Positions 41,309-49,191 of a stretch of DNA of 64,000 bases are shown one piece after another. Under the pieces are notes generated by a model, which worked only from the letters and a program-made list of their open reading frames with translations, was not told where the DNA came from and made no database searches. Within the stretch, counting starts at the first letter, position 1. Each line of letters opens with the position of its first letter. The stretch is taken from assembly GCF_900637195.1 (NCBI RefSeq), contig NZ_LR134356.1, forward strand, positions 5,766,001-5,830,000, given 5' to 3'. The position numbers were made by a program, and so were the translations under genes. The stretch comes from Mycolicibacterium aurum (lineage in GTDB: Bacteria > Actinomycetota > Actinomycetes > Mycobacteriales > Mycobacteriaceae).

Positions 41309-42703
41309 GTGCTCAACGAGACTCTTGAAGAAACCCTGCTTCCCAATGGCCTGACCGTCGAGGCGGCGCGCGCGGAAGCCGCTCGCACGTACGAGCTCGA
41401 TCGCGCCCACGTTTTCCATTCGTGGTCGGCCCAGGCCGACATCTCGCCGATGACGATCGTGGCCTCCGAGGGCTGCCATGTCTGGGACGGCGACGGCAAC
41501 AAGCTGCTCGACTTCTCCTCCATGCTGGTGAACACCAACATCGGCCATCAGCACCCGAAAGTCGTTGCCGCCATAGCCGACCAGGCCGCCAAACTGTGCA
41601 CGGTGGCACCGCAGCACGCGAACGACGCCCGCTCGGAGGCGGCGCGGTTGATCGCCGAGCGCACCCCGGGCGAGCTCGACAAGATCTTCTTCACCAACGG
41701 CGGCGCGGACGCGGTCGAGCACGCGGTGCGGATGGCCCGTCTGCACACCGGCCGCTACAAGGTGCTGGCCCGCTACCGCTCGTACCACGGCGGCACCGAG
41801 ACGGCGATCAACCTCACCGGCGACCCGAGGCGCTGGCCCAACGACCACGGCAACGCGGGTGTGGTCCACTTCTCCGGCCCCTTCCTGTACCGGTCGCAGT
41901 TCCATGCCACCACCGAGGCAGAGGAGAGTGAGCGCGCCCTGGCCCACCTGGAGAACGTCATCCGGATGGAGGGCCCGTCGACCATCGCGGCCATCATTCT
42001 CGAGTCCATTCCCGGCACCGCGGGCATCATGGTGCCGCCGCCCGGCTACATCGCGGGCGTACGCGCACTGTGCGACGAGTACGGCATCATCTTCATCGCA
42101 GATGAGGTGATGGCCGGCTTCGGGCGCAGCGGAAAGTGGTTCTCCATCGACCATTTCGACGTCGTCCCGGACTTGCTGACCTTCGCCAAGGGCGTCAACT
42201 CCGGCTACGTCCCCCTGGGCGGCGTGGCCATCAGTCCCACGATCTACGAAACCTTCGCCCACCGCGCATATCCGGGTGGCCTGACGTACTCGGGCCATCC
42301 ACTCGCGACCGCCGCCGCGGTGGCCACGATCAACGCGATGGCCGAGGAGGGCATCGTCGAGAACGCGGCGCGCATCGGCAGCGAGGTGATCGGTCCCACG
42401 CTCACCGATCTGGCGGCCCGTCACCGCTGCGTCGGTGAGGTGCGCGGCGCGGGTGTGTTCTGGGCGGTCGAACTTGTCGCAGACCAGCAGACCCGCGAAC
42501 CACTGGCACCCTACGGAAGTTCCAGCGCCGCAATGAATTCGGTGATCGCCGAGTGTAAGAAGCTGGGCCTGCTGCCCTTTGCCAACTACAACCGCATCCA
42601 CGTCGTTCCGCCGTGCATCGTCACCGAGGAACAGGCACGTGAAGGTCTGGCGATCCTGGACCGCGCCCTCGACGTCGCAGACGCGGCGATCGCCGACGCC
42701 TAG
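41309..42703 (+). CDS. Class III PLP-dependent aminotransferase
   Basis: A 464-residue fold-type I aminotransferase of the omega-amino-acid:pyruvate group. The substrate-side block HVFHSWSAQADISPMTIVAS is followed by GCHVWDGDGNKLLDFSSMLV, the cofactor pocket FFTNGGADAVEHAVRMAR, the PLP-binding Asp in IIFIADEVMAGFGRSGKW and the Schiff-base Lys in LLTFAKGVNSGYVPLGG. The amino donor is unknown; polyamines, beta-alanine or GABA are typical for the group. GTG 41309 is the only good start at the conserved N-terminus. Its stop overlaps that of the convergent membrane-anchored gene by 4 bp (CTAG). Confidence 0.9.
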   Translation: MLNETLEETLLPNGLTVEAARAEAARTYELDRAHVFHSWSAQADISPMTIVASEGCHVWDGDGNKLLDFSSMLVNTNIGHQHPKVVAAIADQAAKLCTVAPQHANDARSEAARLIAERTPGELDKIFFTNGGADAVEHAVRMARLHTGRYKVLARYRSYHGGTETAINLTGDPRRWPNDHGNAGVVHFSGPFLYRSQFHATTEAEESERALAHLENVIRMEGPSTIAAIILESIPGTAGIMVPPPGYIAGVRALCDEYGIIFIADEVMAGFGRSGKWFSIDHFDVVPDLLTFAKGVNSGYVPLGGVAISPTIYETFAHRAYPGGLTYSGHPLATAAAVATINAMAEEGIVENAARIGSEVIGPTLTDLAARHRCVGEVRGAGVFWAVELVADQQTREPLAPYGSSSAAMNSVIAECKKLGLLPFANYNRIHVVPPCIVTEEQAREGLAILDRALDVADAAIADA

Positions 42704-43356
42704 TCCAGTTCCCCGCTGATCCCGCGCTCCAGCGCGGCGCGAGCTCGCTCGGGCAACACGATGAGCCCGTCGAGCTCGCGCCGTGCGAGCTGGTAGGCCC
42801 GGTCGCGTTCCTGCTGTGTCGCGCCGCCGTCGGCCGCGACGCGAAACAGGCGCTGCCCCCTCTCGAGGCGTTCCTGATTCTCCTGGGTGAAGGCGGCGCG
42901 GCCCAGGCGGATCGCCTCGGACTCGGCGATGTCGAACGCGGTGACGTACTCCTGGACGGCGTCGAGGTAGTCGCGCGCGGTGTCGCGGTCGTCGAGGAGG
43001 TCGGCCACGTTGTCGGGACGGTGGAAGTCCGCCCGCAGCTTCGCCCGGTGAAACCGCTCGGTCAGCGGGTTGCGCATGTCGGTCATCAGGGGGTAGTCGA
43101 GCAGCTTCGCGACGTCGATCTCGTAGTCGAGCCAGCGGGTGTGCGTGCGATCGTGCTCCTCCATGGCGCGGCTGATCGCCCGACGCTGCGCGGCGCCGGG
43201 ATCGGCAGCGGGACCGGGGACCGGATCGGATACCGGGGCGATCTCGGGCGTGGAGCGGCCCCGCAGCGCGACGATGCCCTTGAACGTCGCGTAGCCCACG
43301 CCGATGAGCGGCAGCAGGATGAGCAACAGTTCGATCAGTCGGATGACGAGGCCCAC
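42700..43356 (-). CDS. Membrane-anchored conserved hypothetical protein
   Basis: A 218-residue protein conserved in mycobacteria, as far as its pattern suggests, with no known function. One N-terminal transmembrane helix (LIELLLILLPLIGVGYATF, about 7-26) precedes a cytoplasmic or extracytoplasmic helical region rich in Arg, Glu and Asp: TRWLDYEIDVAKLLDYPLMT, LLDDRDTARDYLDAVQEYVT and QQERDRAYQLARRELDGLI. It ends with ARAALERGISGELD. The start at ATG 43356 places the helix right at the N-terminus. It is divergent from the collagen-like gene. Confidence 0.7.
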   Translation of the reverse strand: MGLVIRLIELLLILLPLIGVGYATFKGIVALRGRSTPEIAPVSDPVPGPAADPGAAQRRAISRAMEEHDRTHTRWLDYEIDVAKLLDYPLMTDMRNPLTERFHRAKLRADFHRPDNVADLLDDRDTARDYLDAVQEYVTAFDIAESEAIRLGRAAFTQENQERLERGQRLFRVAADGGATQQERDRAYQLARRELDGLIVLPERARAALERGISGELD

Positions 43357-43452
43357 ACCGCCACAATGCCACTGCCGGACCTCATGCCTTGCTTAGAGAA
43401 CCTTCAGAATCGAAATGGTTTCAAGCATCGACCGCCGGGCAACAAAACTGTC

Positions 43453-43977
43453 ATGCGACATAAGACTCTGAACCTCGGATCCTTGTTCTTCGCAGGCGCT
43501 GCCGCTACCGCCATCGCAACCGCGCCCCTGACGTTCGCGCAGCCGGCACCGCCGCCGTGCGTCAACCCGGACGGCACCGCCTGCGCCAGCATCGGCACGG
43601 CCGGACCTGACGGAGCCGCCGGCGCCATTCCCGGCGGACCGGGCGGCCAGGCCGGACCGGGCGGCGCCGCGGGCGTCATCCCCGGCGGACCGGGCGGCGA
43701 AGCCGGCCCCGGCGGCGTCAGCGGCAGCACCAACCCCGGTGGCCCCGGCGGTGAAGCCGGCCCCGGCGGCGCGGCGGGTGCCATCCCCGGCGGCCCCGCA
43801 GGCGAGGCCGGCCCCGGCGGCGTCAGCGGCAGCACCAACCCCGGCGGTGTCTCCGGCGCCGCGGGACCTGAGGGTGCCACCGGCGCCATTCCGGGCGGGC
43901 CCTCCGGCACCGCCGGACCGGGTGGAGCCTCGGGCTGCATCCCCGGCATCGGTTGCGCCACCATTCCCGCTCCCTGA
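43453..43977 (+). CDS. Secreted collagen-like Gly/Pro repeat protein
   Basis: A 174-residue exported protein. The signal peptide is about residues 1-30 (LTFAQ/PAP). Residues 56-160 consist of six 17-18-residue repeats of the form AGAIPGGPGGxAGPGGx or SGSTNPGGPGGEAGPGGx. Short Cys-containing caps flank them (CVNPDGTAC, Cys36 and Cys44; CIPGIGC, Cys162 and Cys168). Gly is near every third position in places, so an extended or collagen-like shape is possible, but the register is not strictly G-x-y. The function is unknown; a cell-wall surface protein is likely. The antisense strand is also open here, a by-product of the repeat composition. A strong terminator follows. Confidence 0.75.
   Translation: MRHKTLNLGSLFFAGAAATAIATAPLTFAQPAPPPCVNPDGTACASIGTAGPDGAAGAIPGGPGGQAGPGGAAGVIPGGPGGEAGPGGVSGSTNPGGPGGEAGPGGAAGAIPGGPAGEAGPGGVSGSTNPGGVSGAAGPEGATGAIPGGPSGTAGPGGASGCIPGIGCATIPAP
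43618..43932 (+). repeat. Six tandem 51-54-bp repeats inside the collagen-like gene
   Basis: GC-rich coding repeats with period 51 or 54 bp encode the Gly/Pro blocks. Copies 2-4 are the most alike at DNA level. Copy number could vary between strains. Confidence 0.7.
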
Positions 43978-44004
43978 TCTGTCCACCAGCACATAACCGC
44001 TTCG

Positions 44005-44037
44005 GAAAGGCCGGGCCCCACACGGGCTCGGCCTTTC
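44005..44037 (+). terminator. Strong terminator hairpin after the collagen-like gene
   Basis: A 14-bp stem (44005-44018 with 44024-44037, one G-T wobble pair) around a 5-nt CACAC loop, 27 bp after the stop codon. The descending arm ends CCTTTC. Confidence 0.85.
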
Positions 44038-44102
44038 TGGTGTGCAGCGCACCTCCTGCGCGCGCTCGGAGGTGTCGCCGTCGAGAACCGCGTGCCCCGC
44101 AC

Positions 44103-44108
44103 TACGGT
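44103..44108 (+). promoter_or_regulatory. -10 element TACGGT, predicted leaderless start
   Basis: TACGGT is followed by GGCGAC (6 nt) and GTG 44115 of the SDR gene. Confidence 0.5.
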
Positions 44109-44114
44109 GGCGAC

Positions 44115-44894
44115 GTGAACACTCAGGTTCCGACCACGCTGCTGGCCGGCCGCACCGTGATCGTCACCGGTGCCGCGCGTGGGGTGGGCAAGGGCATCGC
44201 CACGGCGCTGGTCGAACGCGGAGCATCGGTGCTCATCGTCGACCGGGAGGACGCAGCCCTGGCCGCGACCGCCGAATCATTCCGCGAGTCCGGCAGGCCG
44301 GTGCAGCCACTGGTGGCCGACCTGCGTGAGCCCGGTTGTGCCGAGCGCATAGTGGCGACCGCGATCGAGGCATTCGGCACCGTGCACGGGCTGGTGAACA
44401 ATGCCATCGCCACCAACGAACCGAAACCACTGCAGGACATCACCCGTGAGGACTACGACCTCGTGTTCGACGTCGGCCCCCGCGCCACGTTCGAGCTGAT
44501 GCAGGCGGTGTACCCGGTGTTCCTCGCCAACGGCGGCGGCAGCATCGTCAACCTGGGATCGGGGTCGGGCACCATCGGGCTGCCCAGGTTCGGCGCGTAC
44601 GCGGCGGCCAAGGAGGCGATCCGGGGTATGTCGAAAGTTGCTGCGCTGGAGTGGGGCAAGCACAACATCCGGGTCAACGTGGTGTGCCCGTACGCCGAGA
44701 CTGAGAGCATCAAGGCGTGGAGCGAGTGGGACCCCAAGACCTACGAGCGGACCGTGCGCGCGGTGCCGTTGGGCCGGCTCGGCCACGTCGCCGACGACAT
44801 CGGGCCCGCGGTGTGCTTCCTGCTCAGCGACGAGGCGTCATTCGTCACCGCGCAGACCATCATGCTGGACGGTGGGGCAGCGGGCTTCCGCTGA
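44115..44894 (+). CDS. Short-chain dehydrogenase/reductase
   Basis: A 259-residue classical SDR that uses NAD(P)H in the cytosol. The cofactor motif is VIVTGAARGVGKGIATAL, the NNA motif is VHGLVNNAIAT, and the catalytic residues are Ser149 (region VNLGSGSG), Tyr162 and Lys166 (AYAAAKEA). It ends TAQTIMLDGGAAGFR, as in 3-oxoacyl reductase-like SDRs. The substrate is unknown. GTG 44115 is chosen by the leaderless -10 and the family N-terminus. The last 35 bp overlap the convergent GGDEF gene. Confidence 0.9.
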   Translation: MNTQVPTTLLAGRTVIVTGAARGVGKGIATALVERGASVLIVDREDAALAATAESFRESGRPVQPLVADLREPGCAERIVATAIEAFGTVHGLVNNAIATNEPKPLQDITREDYDLVFDVGPRATFELMQAVYPVFLANGGGSIVNLGSGSGTIGLPRFGAYAAAKEAIRGMSKVAALEWGKHNIRVNVVCPYAETESIKAWSEWDPKTYERTVRAVPLGRLGHVADDIGPAVCFLLSDEASFVTAQTIMLDGGAAGFR

Positions 44895-46473
44895 GCTTCG
44901 ACGCGCAGTAGTTGGCGAGAACCCGTATCAGCGGCGCGATCTCGACAAGTTCCTGATGGCCGCCGTGTGAGAAGAACTCGAGCAGGAATGCCTGCCGCCC
45001 GGCGGGCACCCCCACGCCGAGAACCGCCCGATACCCGAATCTGGACAGCAGCGCCATCTCCGCGGCATCGGAGCCCTCCAGACCGACGGCCGCCACGAAC
45101 GTGGTGCCCTCGGCCAGGGCTTGCGCCGTGGCCGGGTAGTCGGCCACGTCGTACGCACCCGGCCCGAGCTCGGTCATCACCGACAGACCGGACTCCGGCC
45201 GCAGCACGAAGTCGACGCTGCGAACCGCACGCAGCGTCGTGGAGCCCTCCGGACACACCGAGATGGACCAGCCGGACGTACTGATCACCTGTTGCACCTG
45301 CATCGCGAGGATCTCCAGCGCGGCGGGCACGGTCAACTCCGGCTGGCGGTCGAGGGCGTGGACGACGATGCCGGCCAGCTGCTCGACTCCGCGCAGCTCA
45401 CCCTGCAGACGGTCGCGACGGTCGATGCCACCCGGCACCATCGTCGTCGACACCCCGGTGCTGAACCGCGCGGGCCCCTGCCGCTTGGACTCCATCAGCG
45501 CGGCATCCGCTGCGGCCAGCAGATGCTGGCCGTCGCGGATATCGGGACCGGCGGCCGCGGCTCCCCACGACAGGCTGACATCGGGGCCCACCGCGCCGCG
45601 GATCGCCTTGGTCGCGTCGATGGCGAACACCTGCGCTGAGGCCAGCGTGCCATCGGGAAGCAGCACGCAGAACTCGTCCCCGCCGAGGCGCCCGGCGACG
45701 GCTCCGTCGATCGTGGCGGTCTGCCGGTCCAGCTCGCGGGCGACGTCGCGCAGGAGCTGATCGCCCGCAGGGTGACCGTTGCGGTCGTTGATCCGCTTGA
45801 AACCGTCCAGGTCACACAGCAGGACAACCGGATAGGCACGCTCCCAGTCGATCTCGGCGAGCCGCTGGTCGATCACCCGCCGATTGGCGATACCGGTCAG
45901 CGGATCCTCGTAGGCGTACCGCCACACCGTGGTCAGCAGCTCGGAGCGGCCGATCGCCACGGCCGTGTGTGCAGCGATGGCCTGCAGCAGCTGGATGTCG
46001 GCGCTGCCGAACTTCCGACTGCCGGCACCGGTGGCCCAGATGATTCCCCACATCGATTCGGCGACCATCACCGGAACGGCCAGTTCGCTCTCCTTGCCGA
46101 GGCCGACCAGCGCGCGCCGTGATTCGGGTGGGCAGTCCGCGTCGTCGAGTGCGAACGCGTAGGAGACGCCCTGCCTGAGCAATGCGTTGATGTTCGAGTA
46201 GGACTCGACGGGGTAGAACACGTCCTCGGGCCAACGCTGTTCGTGCGGAGCGAGATCACCGACATTGACGAGAATCCGCATCGCCGCGCGGTCGGGTTCC
46301 CACCGGCAGATCGACAGGGACGCGGCTGCCAACGCAGTTCGTGCCTGCTCGGCGATGACCTCGAGCACCTCGTCGAAATAGTCTGCGCGCAGCACAGCTT
46401 CGGAGATCCCGAGCAGAGCTCTGAGGACGGGCACCTCGATCGAGGCCTCATATGGCGCTGCGGGCCCGTGCAC
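44860..46473 (-). CDS. GAF-GGDEF-GAF diguanylate cyclase-like signalling protein
   Basis: A 537-residue cytosolic protein. GAF domain 1 (about 15-175) ends in LLQAIAAHTAVAIGRSELL. The GGDEF domain (about 185-345) has the full signature: DPLTGIANRR, CDLDGFKRINDRNGHPAGDQ and the active-site loop RLGGDEFCVLLP. It should make cyclic di-GMP. No RxxD inhibitory site is visible at the usual place upstream of GGDEF. A second GAF-like region (about 365-520) follows, an uncommon order. GTG 46473 has GGGGGA upstream. No EAL domain is present. Confidence 0.88.
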   Translation of the reverse strand: MHGPAAPYEASIEVPVLRALLGISEAVLRADYFDEVLEVIAEQARTALAAASLSICRWEPDRAAMRILVNVGDLAPHEQRWPEDVFYPVESYSNINALLRQGVSYAFALDDADCPPESRRALVGLGKESELAVPVMVAESMWGIIWATGAGSRKFGSADIQLLQAIAAHTAVAIGRSELLTTVWRYAYEDPLTGIANRRVIDQRLAEIDWERAYPVVLLCDLDGFKRINDRNGHPAGDQLLRDVARELDRQTATIDGAVAGRLGGDEFCVLLPDGTLASAQVFAIDATKAIRGAVGPDVSLSWGAAAAGPDIRDGQHLLAAADAALMESKRQGPARFSTGVSTTMVPGGIDRRDRLQGELRGVEQLAGIVVHALDRQPELTVPAALEILAMQVQQVISTSGWSISVCPEGSTTLRAVRSVDFVLRPESGLSVMTELGPGAYDVADYPATAQALAEGTTFVAAVGLEGSDAAEMALLSRFGYRAVLGVGVPAGRQAFLLEFFSHGGHQELVEIAPLIRVLANYCASKLSGSPLPHRPA

Positions 46474-46568
46474 TGAGATCCCCCAACGCCCCGATGCTGA
46501 CGATACGGAAAGTCATGTTACCCACATCACTGCGCCGCCGCGCGTGGTCGGCGGGGGATGGGGAACGG

Positions 46569-46574
46569 TAGCCT
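46569..46574 (+). promoter_or_regulatory. -10 element TAGCCT
   Basis: TAGCCT lies 8 nt before GTG 46583 of the COG0523 gene, compatible with a leaderless transcript. I looked for a Zur box here and did not recognise one. Confidence 0.4.
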
Positions 46575-46582
46575 GCGGTGCT

Positions 46583-47626
46583 GTGCAGCCGATTCCCGTC
46601 ATCGCCCTCACCGGCTATCTCGGCGCAGGTAAGACGACGCTTCTCAACCACGTGCTGCGCAGCCCGAACGCCCGGATCGGCGTCGTCATCAACGACTTCG
46701 GCGAACTCAACGTGGACGCGGGACTGGTCACGGGTCAGGTGGACGAACCCGCCTCGATAGCGGGCGGTTGCATCTGCTGCCTGCCCGACGACGGCGGCCT
46801 CGACGTCGCACTGACACGCCTCGCCGACCCCAAGCTCCGCCTCGACGCGATCATCGTCGAGGCGAGTGGCCTCGCCGATCCTGTCGCGGTGTCCCGCATC
46901 ATCCGCTTCAGCGGCGTCGACGGCGTCCGTCCCGGCGGTGTCGTCGACGTGCTCGACGCAGCCACCCACTTCCACATCGTCGACCGTGACGCCACCCCGC
47001 CGGCACGCTATGGCGCCGCCACCCTTGTCGTGGTCAACAAGCTCGACCAGGTCCCCGAGGGTGAGCGGCCGGCCGCGCTGGCGCGCATCGAGAGCCGGGT
47101 CCGCGCACTCAACCCGCACGCGTACGTCGTCGGGGCGGTTGGCGGACGTATCGACCCCGCACTGCTCTACGACGTCCCCGCCGCCGCGGAGGAGGCCGGC
47201 CAGCTCACGTTCCGCGAGTTGTTGTTCGACGCCGAGCCCGCACCGGCCGCACACGGCCACGGTGACGGCGACCACCACCACGTCCATGCCGATTCGGTCA
47301 CCGTGATTGGCGAGGGCTGTGTCGATCCCGCCGCGGTCATCGACCTTCTTGAGCAGCCGCCGGCCGGGGTGTACCGGATGAAGGGGACCGTCGGTGTCCG
47401 CTACCGGGCCGGCACGCGCAACTACACGGTGAACGTGGTGGGTCCGTCGGTGCACATCGCCGTGGCGCCCTCTCGTTCCACTGCCAACAGCCTCGTCGCG
47501 ATCGGGATGAACCTCGACACCGACGACGTGCGGGAGCGCATGCGCTGCGCCCTGGCACCTGTCACCGGAACCACACCCGCACAGGGCATTCGACGGCTCC
47601 AGCGCTATCGCCGGCTCAGCATCTGA
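46583..47626 (+). CDS. COG0523 (CobW/ZNG1-like) GTP-dependent metal chaperone
   Basis: A 347-residue G3E GTPase that hands metal, usually zinc, to client enzymes. The P-loop is GYLGAGKT (11-18). The metal-binding CxCC motif is GGCICC (Cys63, Cys65, Cys66), an IIVEASGLADP switch follows, and the guanine motif is VVNKLDQ. A His-rich loop (HGHGDGDHHHVH, about 225-236) adds a second metal-binding site before the C-terminal CobW_C domain (GVYRMKGTVGVRYRAG). The start is GTG 46583. Clients are unknown, and no zinc-related gene is adjacent. Confidence 0.88.
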   Translation: MQPIPVIALTGYLGAGKTTLLNHVLRSPNARIGVVINDFGELNVDAGLVTGQVDEPASIAGGCICCLPDDGGLDVALTRLADPKLRLDAIIVEASGLADPVAVSRIIRFSGVDGVRPGGVVDVLDAATHFHIVDRDATPPARYGAATLVVVNKLDQVPEGERPAALARIESRVRALNPHAYVVGAVGGRIDPALLYDVPAAAEEAGQLTFRELLFDAEPAPAAHGHGDGDHHHVHADSVTVIGEGCVDPAAVIDLLEQPPAGVYRMKGTVGVRYRAGTRNYTVNVVGPSVHIAVAPSRSTANSLVAIGMNLDTDDVRERMRCALAPVTGTTPAQGIRRLQRYRRLSI

Positions 47627-47627
47627 T

Positions 47628-48179
47628 TCAGGGCATCCCGTCGAGCACCCGCAGCATCGCCGACGTCGTCGCCCAGTTCCGGATGGTCATCAGCCGATAT
47701 TCGGGGGTTCCGACGATTCGGCTCATCCTGCTCTTGGCCTTCTCGGCGATCAGCCTGCTGAAGTACACCACCCCCGGACCGGCCCACGCGTCGTCGACCC
47801 CGTCCCGTAGTTGAACCACACCCATCGCCCGCTCCGCGGTGAGCGGCGCCTTCAGGAAGACCACGTCGCGGTGATGGTCGGCGGTGCGCTCCACGAACTC
47901 TGCGGGGGCGTCGACGACGACGCTGCGCAGCTGGCGGTGTGAGCGCACGACAGCCACCGGCGGGCTCTCCAGCCGCTCGGTCAGGAGCGCCTCGATCTCG
48001 GATTCCAGCGTCGCGGGCGCAGCGGCGGATTCGAACGCGACGTTGCCCGACTGGATGTAGGTGCTGACGTTGGCGAAGCCGGCATCGTCGAAGATCCCGC
48101 GCAGGTCCGCCATCGAAATCTTGTTGCGCCCGCCGACATTGATGCCCCGCAGCCACGCCACGTATCGCGCCGACCTCAT
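47628..48179 (-). CDS. DUF1697-family protein
   Basis: A 183-residue protein of the DUF1697 family, function unknown. It begins MRSARYVAWLRGINVGGRNK and has MADLRGIFDDAGFANVSTYI followed by QSGNVAFES, the family hallmark, and a C-terminal MTIRNWATTSAMLRVLDG. The fold is small alpha/beta with no signal peptide. The -10 TAGCGT lies 6 nt upstream of ATG 48179, so it is probably leaderless. It is divergent from the DUF2237 gene and ends 1 bp from the COG0523 stop. Confidence 0.85.
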   Translation of the reverse strand: MRSARYVAWLRGINVGGRNKISMADLRGIFDDAGFANVSTYIQSGNVAFESAAAPATLESEIEALLTERLESPPVAVVRSHRQLRSVVVDAPAEFVERTADHHRDVVFLKAPLTAERAMGVVQLRDGVDDAWAGPGVVYFSRLIAEKAKSRMSRIVGTPEYRLMTIRNWATTSAMLRVLDGMP

Positions 48180-48185
48180 CCGGCG

Positions 48186-48191
48186 ACGCTA
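48186..48191 (-). promoter_or_regulatory. -10 element TAGCGT, predicted leaderless start
   Basis: On the minus strand TAGCGT is followed by CCGGCG-complement spacing of 6 nt and ATG 48179. It sits 3 bp from a GATACT (48195-48200) that is 6 nt before the divergent ATG 48207. Confidence 0.45.
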
Positions 48192-48206
48192 CGTGATACT
48201 GGGTCG

Positions 48207-48593
48207 ATGCTGGAGAAAAATGTGCTGGGCGGCCCACTGGACCCCTGCGGCACCGACCCCGTGACGGGCTTCTACCGGGACGGCTGCTGCAGCACCGGCG
48301 ATGAGGACCTCGGCAGGCACACGATCTGCGCCGTGGTGACGGAGGAGTTCCTCGCTCATCAGCGCTCCATCGGCAACGACCTGTCGACGCCCATGCCCGC
48401 CTATCGGTTCCCTGGGTTGTCCCCCGGCGACCGCTGGTGCGTGACCGCGCTGAACTGGCTACGCGCCCATGAGGACGGACGGGCGTGCCCGGTGGTGCTC
48501 GCCTCGACACACGAACGGACGCTCGACGTGGTCGCTTTGGACGTGCTTGCGCGCTACGCAGTGGACGTGCCCGATGACCTTGCGGGGTTGTAG
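48207..48593 (+). CDS. DUF2237-family protein
   Basis: A 128-residue protein of the DUF2237 family, function unknown. The conserved opening NVLGGPLDPCGTDPVTGFYR, DGCCSTGDEDLGRHTICAVV, TEEFLAHQRSIGNDLSTPMP and GDRWCVTALNWLRAH are all present. Four Cys are retained. The second half holds VVLASTHERTLDVVALDVL. It is a soluble cytosolic protein. GATACT 6 nt upstream of the ATG is a weak -10 element. Confidence 0.88.
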   Translation: MLEKNVLGGPLDPCGTDPVTGFYRDGCCSTGDEDLGRHTICAVVTEEFLAHQRSIGNDLSTPMPAYRFPGLSPGDRWCVTALNWLRAHEDGRACPVVLASTHERTLDVVALDVLARYAVDVPDDLAGL

Positions 48594-48619
48594 CAAACGC
48601 CAGTGGCGAGAGCCCGCCC

Positions 48620-48648
48620 TTTACATGTGACCCCCTCGTCAATACCAT
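48620..48648 (+). promoter_or_regulatory. Sigma-A-type promoter TTTACA-N17-TACCAT
   Basis: The -35 TTTACA (48620-48625) and -10 TACCAT (48643-48648) are separated by 17 bp. The transcript would begin within a few bases of ATG 48658. Confidence 0.6.
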
Positions 48649-48657
48649 CCTGGTTTC

Positions 48658-49191
48658 ATGGCCCTGTCTCGGACGCGCACCGCACCCGCCCTGTTGCTCG
48701 GCTGCGGCGCCGCCGCGGCGCTGTCCGCGTGCAGCTTCTCGATCGGCGGCCTCGACTACGACAAGCTCGAGAGCGAGATCACCAACGAGCTCAACAGCAA
48801 TTACTCGTCGATCGATCAGCAGGTCTCGGCTGTGAACTGTCCCGAACAGTCCCCGAGCCCGAAGGCGGGCGACACGTTCGAGTGCACGGCCGAGGTGGGC
48901 GGCCAGACGGTGCGGGTGGTTGTCGACGTCAAAGACGATGAGTACAACAACGTGGCCTACGAGACCAAGGACACCCTGTACGACCTGCCGACGGTGTCGG
49001 CCACCCTGTCGGATGAGGTGTCGCGGCAGGTGGGGTTCCCGGTGACCGTCGACTGCGGTGAGGGGCTCGCGACGGTCGAGGTCGGCAAGACGCTCGATTG
49101 CACGGCAACCGATCCGCAAGGGTTGGAACGCACGGTGCAGATCACCGCGGCGCCGGTCGGCGAGGACGACAGCTGGGAACTGCTCAACTGA
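48658..49191 (+). CDS. DUF4333 lipoprotein
   Basis: A 177-residue exported lipoprotein. The signal peptide ends at the lipobox ALSAC (Cys25). Two DUF4333-like units follow: the first has AVNCPEQSPSPKAGDTFECT, the second VTVDCGEGLATVEVGKTLDC, each with a pair of Cys likely to form a disulfide. The domain is common in mycobacterial surface lipoproteins and its function is unknown. The last 8 bp overlap the convergent CoA-ligase gene. Confidence 0.88.
   Translation: MALSRTRTAPALLLGCGAAAALSACSFSIGGLDYDKLESEITNELNSNYSSIDQQVSAVNCPEQSPSPKAGDTFECTAEVGGQTVRVVVDVKDDEYNNVAYETKDTLYDLPTVSATLSDEVSRQVGFPVTVDCGEGLATVEVGKTLDCTATDPQGLERTVQITAAPVGEDDSWELLN

Noticed and set aside
41165..43372. N-terminal extension of the DUF222/HNH frame to about 1268 codons
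   Set aside because: The part before the MFDRS start runs antisense to the class III aminotransferase and the anchored hypothetical gene and has no recognisable domain. It is an open-frame artefact.
43393..44102. Two long minus-strand open frames opposite the collagen-like gene
   Set aside because: They copy the Gly/Pro repeat composition on the other strand. They lack a signal peptide and a ribosome site, while the plus-strand frame has a signal peptide, Cys caps and a following terminator.
46510..46582. Zur box upstream of the COG0523 gene
   Set aside because: No extended TGANNNTNATNNNTCA-like palindrome was recognisable by eye.
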